A stretch of 64,000 nt of DNA. It comes from an uncultured Bacilli bacterium (GTDB lineage Bacteria > Bacillota_I > Bacilli_A > RF39 > UBA660). Made by a program: the position numbers and the translations under genes. Below are positions 63,007-64,000 of this stretch, in pieces (position 1 is the stretch's first letter; each line of letters opens with the position of its first letter). The notes under the pieces are model-generated. The model did not search any database, had not been told where the DNA came from, and worked only from the letters and a program-made list of their open reading frames with translations. The stretch lies in contig CAKOPW010000006.1 of NCBI GenBank assembly GCA_934101115.1, positions 1 through 64,000 of the forward strand, in the 5' to 3' direction.

Positions 63007-63258
63007 CACTAAATAAATTTTTCTTTTATTTCTGGAATATTCTATTTTGATATAATTATTTTTCTCTAGTTCAGACAATAATCTTGTTATTGTTCTTTCT
63101 GTCACGGATAAAATATCACCTAGATGTTTGTTTGAAGCAAAACAATATCCATTTTTATAACATAATAGTTGAATATCTCCATATAACAATTTCGCATTAC
63201 TACTTAAATTCTTATTATTTTTGATTGATAAAGGTATCTTAGAATATTTTTCATACAC
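62974..63258 (-). CDS. Winged-helix DNA-binding protein (replication-initiator-like)
   Basis: 94 residues: PLSIKNNKNLSSNAKLLYGD, IQLLCYKNGYCFASNKHLGD, then ILSVTERTITRLLSELEKNN, YIKIEYSRNKRKIYLV. This is the winged-helix module found in small RepA-N-type initiators and element regulators. Start GTG 63258, overlapping the sortase stop. Its C-terminal codons lie within the dyad repeats, so it may bind them. Confidence 0.8.
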   Translation of the reverse strand: MYEKYSKIPLSIKNNKNLSSNAKLLYGDIQLLCYKNGYCFASNKHLGDILSVTERTITRLLSELEKNNYIKIEYSRNKRKIYLVSRVDDFDHLG

Positions 63259-63890
63259 TAATACTCCACCTTATCAACTAAATATCCTATAAAGACAGTT
63301 TGCTTATCTTTAGTACCTTTTTTACAAGTAATAAGTGTTATTGCACTTTTATATCTATTTCTTACAATTTCAATTTTACCATCTTTATCTGTATCATAGG
63401 AATTGTTTAATTTATAAATGTATTTTATTCCGTCATAATAGATATATATTAATGAATCTTCCTTCAATTTATATAAGTTTCTAAAAAAAGAAACACCACT
63501 TGTTCCATTATGTCCTGCTAGTATTAAATTACTATTTTCAACATTAGGCATTTGTGAATGCTCTATTATTTGAATATTATACTTAACATTATTATATCTA
63601 CTATTATAATCAACAATACCTCTTTTCAAGTTTATACTTGGTATTTCAAGAATAGCAATATAATTATAAGATGGTGAGGAAGATTTTTTATTTTCTTCCT
63701 CTTTTAATTGTTCTTGAAGACTAACTTCCTCAGATTGTTCTTCTTCTATAAAGAAGTCATCCACCATCTTAACTTCTTGTACTTCTTTTTTTGTATTTTT
63801 ATAAATATCAAAAGTAAAAATAAAAACTGAAACTATTATTAATATAAATCCTATAATTAATACTATCTTATTTTCTTTTTTTCTTTTCAT
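63258..63890 (-). CDS. Sortase (class B/C-like)
   Basis: Transpeptidase that attaches sorted proteins to the cell wall. One N-terminal helix (about 9-28) anchors it. Catalytic motifs: LAGHNGTSG with His127 and ITLITC with Cys189. The usual Arg after the Cys is not clearly present (KKGTKDKQTVF). Length 210 aa. It overlaps by 23 bp the end of a gene encoding a protein with a VPNTN sorting signal, its probable substrate. Confidence 0.9.
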   Translation of the reverse strand: MKRKKENKIVLIIGFILIIVSVFIFTFDIYKNTKKEVQEVKMVDDFFIEEEQSEEVSLQEQLKEEENKKSSSPSYNYIAILEIPSINLKRGIVDYNSRYNNVKYNIQIIEHSQMPNVENSNLILAGHNGTSGVSFFRNLYKLKEDSLIYIYYDGIKYIYKLNNSYDTDKDGKIEIVRNRYKSAITLITCKKGTKDKQTVFIGYLVDKVEY

Positions 63891-64000
63891 ATAAGATTAT
63901 CCCCAATCCTACTAATCCTATTGATAAAGAAATAATGTATTTAGTATAATTTCTATTTAAATTAGTATTTGGCACTTCTACTTCTTCTAAATCATTAACT
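63868..64000 (-). CDS. C-terminal end of a sortase-anchored surface protein
   Basis: Only the last 44 codons are inside the window. They read EEVEVPNTNLNRNYTKYIIS, then a hydrophobic helix LSIGLVGLGIILY and a basic end EKKKRK. That is a cell-wall sorting signal with VPNTN in the LPxTG position. The upstream part (probably an adhesin or fibre protein of the conjugation system) is beyond the window. The stop overlaps the sortase start, linking the two. Confidence 0.78.
   Translation of the reverse strand, partial: VNDLEEVEVPNTNLNRNYTKYIISLSIGLVGLGIILYEKKKRK

Larger units (their letters stand above)
39026..64000. mobile_element. Integrative and conjugative element (right part outside window)
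   Basis: One boundary lies at about 39026-39050, where a large serine recombinase ends inside a split chromosomal gene. Inside are coupling protein, relaxase with accessory proteins, VirB4, PrgI/VirB3-like, TrbL/VirB6-like and VirB2-like subunits, an M23 peptidase, SSB-like genes and a sortase. Almost all are on the minus strand in overlapping operons. Cargo includes an ABC transporter with TetR, an acetyltransferase, a DNA methyltransferase and a translesion polymerase. The other boundary is beyond 64000. Confidence 0.92.

Overview
The window comes from a very AT-rich, Gram-positive-type bacterium that uses the standard bacterial code: TGG encodes Trp and TGA is a working stop, for example at the ATGA overlap near 35812. 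FtsZ/FtsA, MurT/GatD, CpsB/C/D, ECF sigma factors, a VanY-type peptidase and the spore-coat ATPase SpoIVA point to a spore-forming or recently spore-forming Bacilli relative. An uncultured gut lineage such as RF39 or an Erysipelotrichales-like group is an inference, not proven by the sequence.

Chromosomal part (1 to about 39,030). Nearly all genes are on the minus strand. The left edge holds a repeat-tailed coiled-coil protein, then rnc-smc. A divergent plus-strand pair follows: a ZnuA-like lipoprotein and a DHH phosphoesterase, ending in tRNA-Ser. Next is a surface cluster: a very large prepilin-type protein, a membrane-tethered arylsulfate sulfotransferase, a membrane-anchored transglutaminase-like protein and a zinc-ribbon membrane protein, with an unusual six-repeat protein with a sigma-like tail just upstream. 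A tRNA-Lys/Ile/Glu cluster separates this from ftsA-ftsZ, two kinase-fold proteins and murT-gatD. Three paralogous secreted proteins (403, 393 and 480 aa) share an almost identical N-terminal half. Both of their promoter regions carry an eight-G tract between candidate -35 and -10 boxes, the architecture of a phase-variable promoter. Further right are folA (broken by an in-frame TAA) with thyA, vanY, hup, a capsule-type phosphoregulatory set cpsB-cpsD-cpsC without glycosyltransferases, spoIVA, and two tandem ECF sigma/anti-sigma pairs, the second anti-sigma being frameshifted.

Mobile part (about 39,030 to beyond 64,000). An integrative and conjugative element has split a chromosomal coiled-coil gene; only the 3' part of that gene lies in the window (37806-39047). 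The element end carries a large serine recombinase. Further in are a VirD4 coupling protein, a MobP-type relaxase with accessory DNA-binding proteins, VirB4, PrgI/VirB3-like, VirB6/TrbL-like and VirB2-like subunits, an M23 peptidase, SSB and OB-like proteins, a sortase and the end of a cell-wall-anchored substrate with a VPNTN sorting motif. Cargo comprises an ABC exporter with a divergent TetR regulator and a perfect 18-bp operator, an acetyltransferase, a DNA methyltransferase with an XRE regulator, and a YolD plus Y-family polymerase pair.

The most interesting observations are the paired poly-G promoters, the repeat/sigma-like protein, a GatD that lacks its catalytic Cys and His, a promoter-to-terminator candidate small RNA near 26.5 kb, the element/chromosome junction inside a gene, and nested inverted repeats and iteron-like repeats in the conjugative element.
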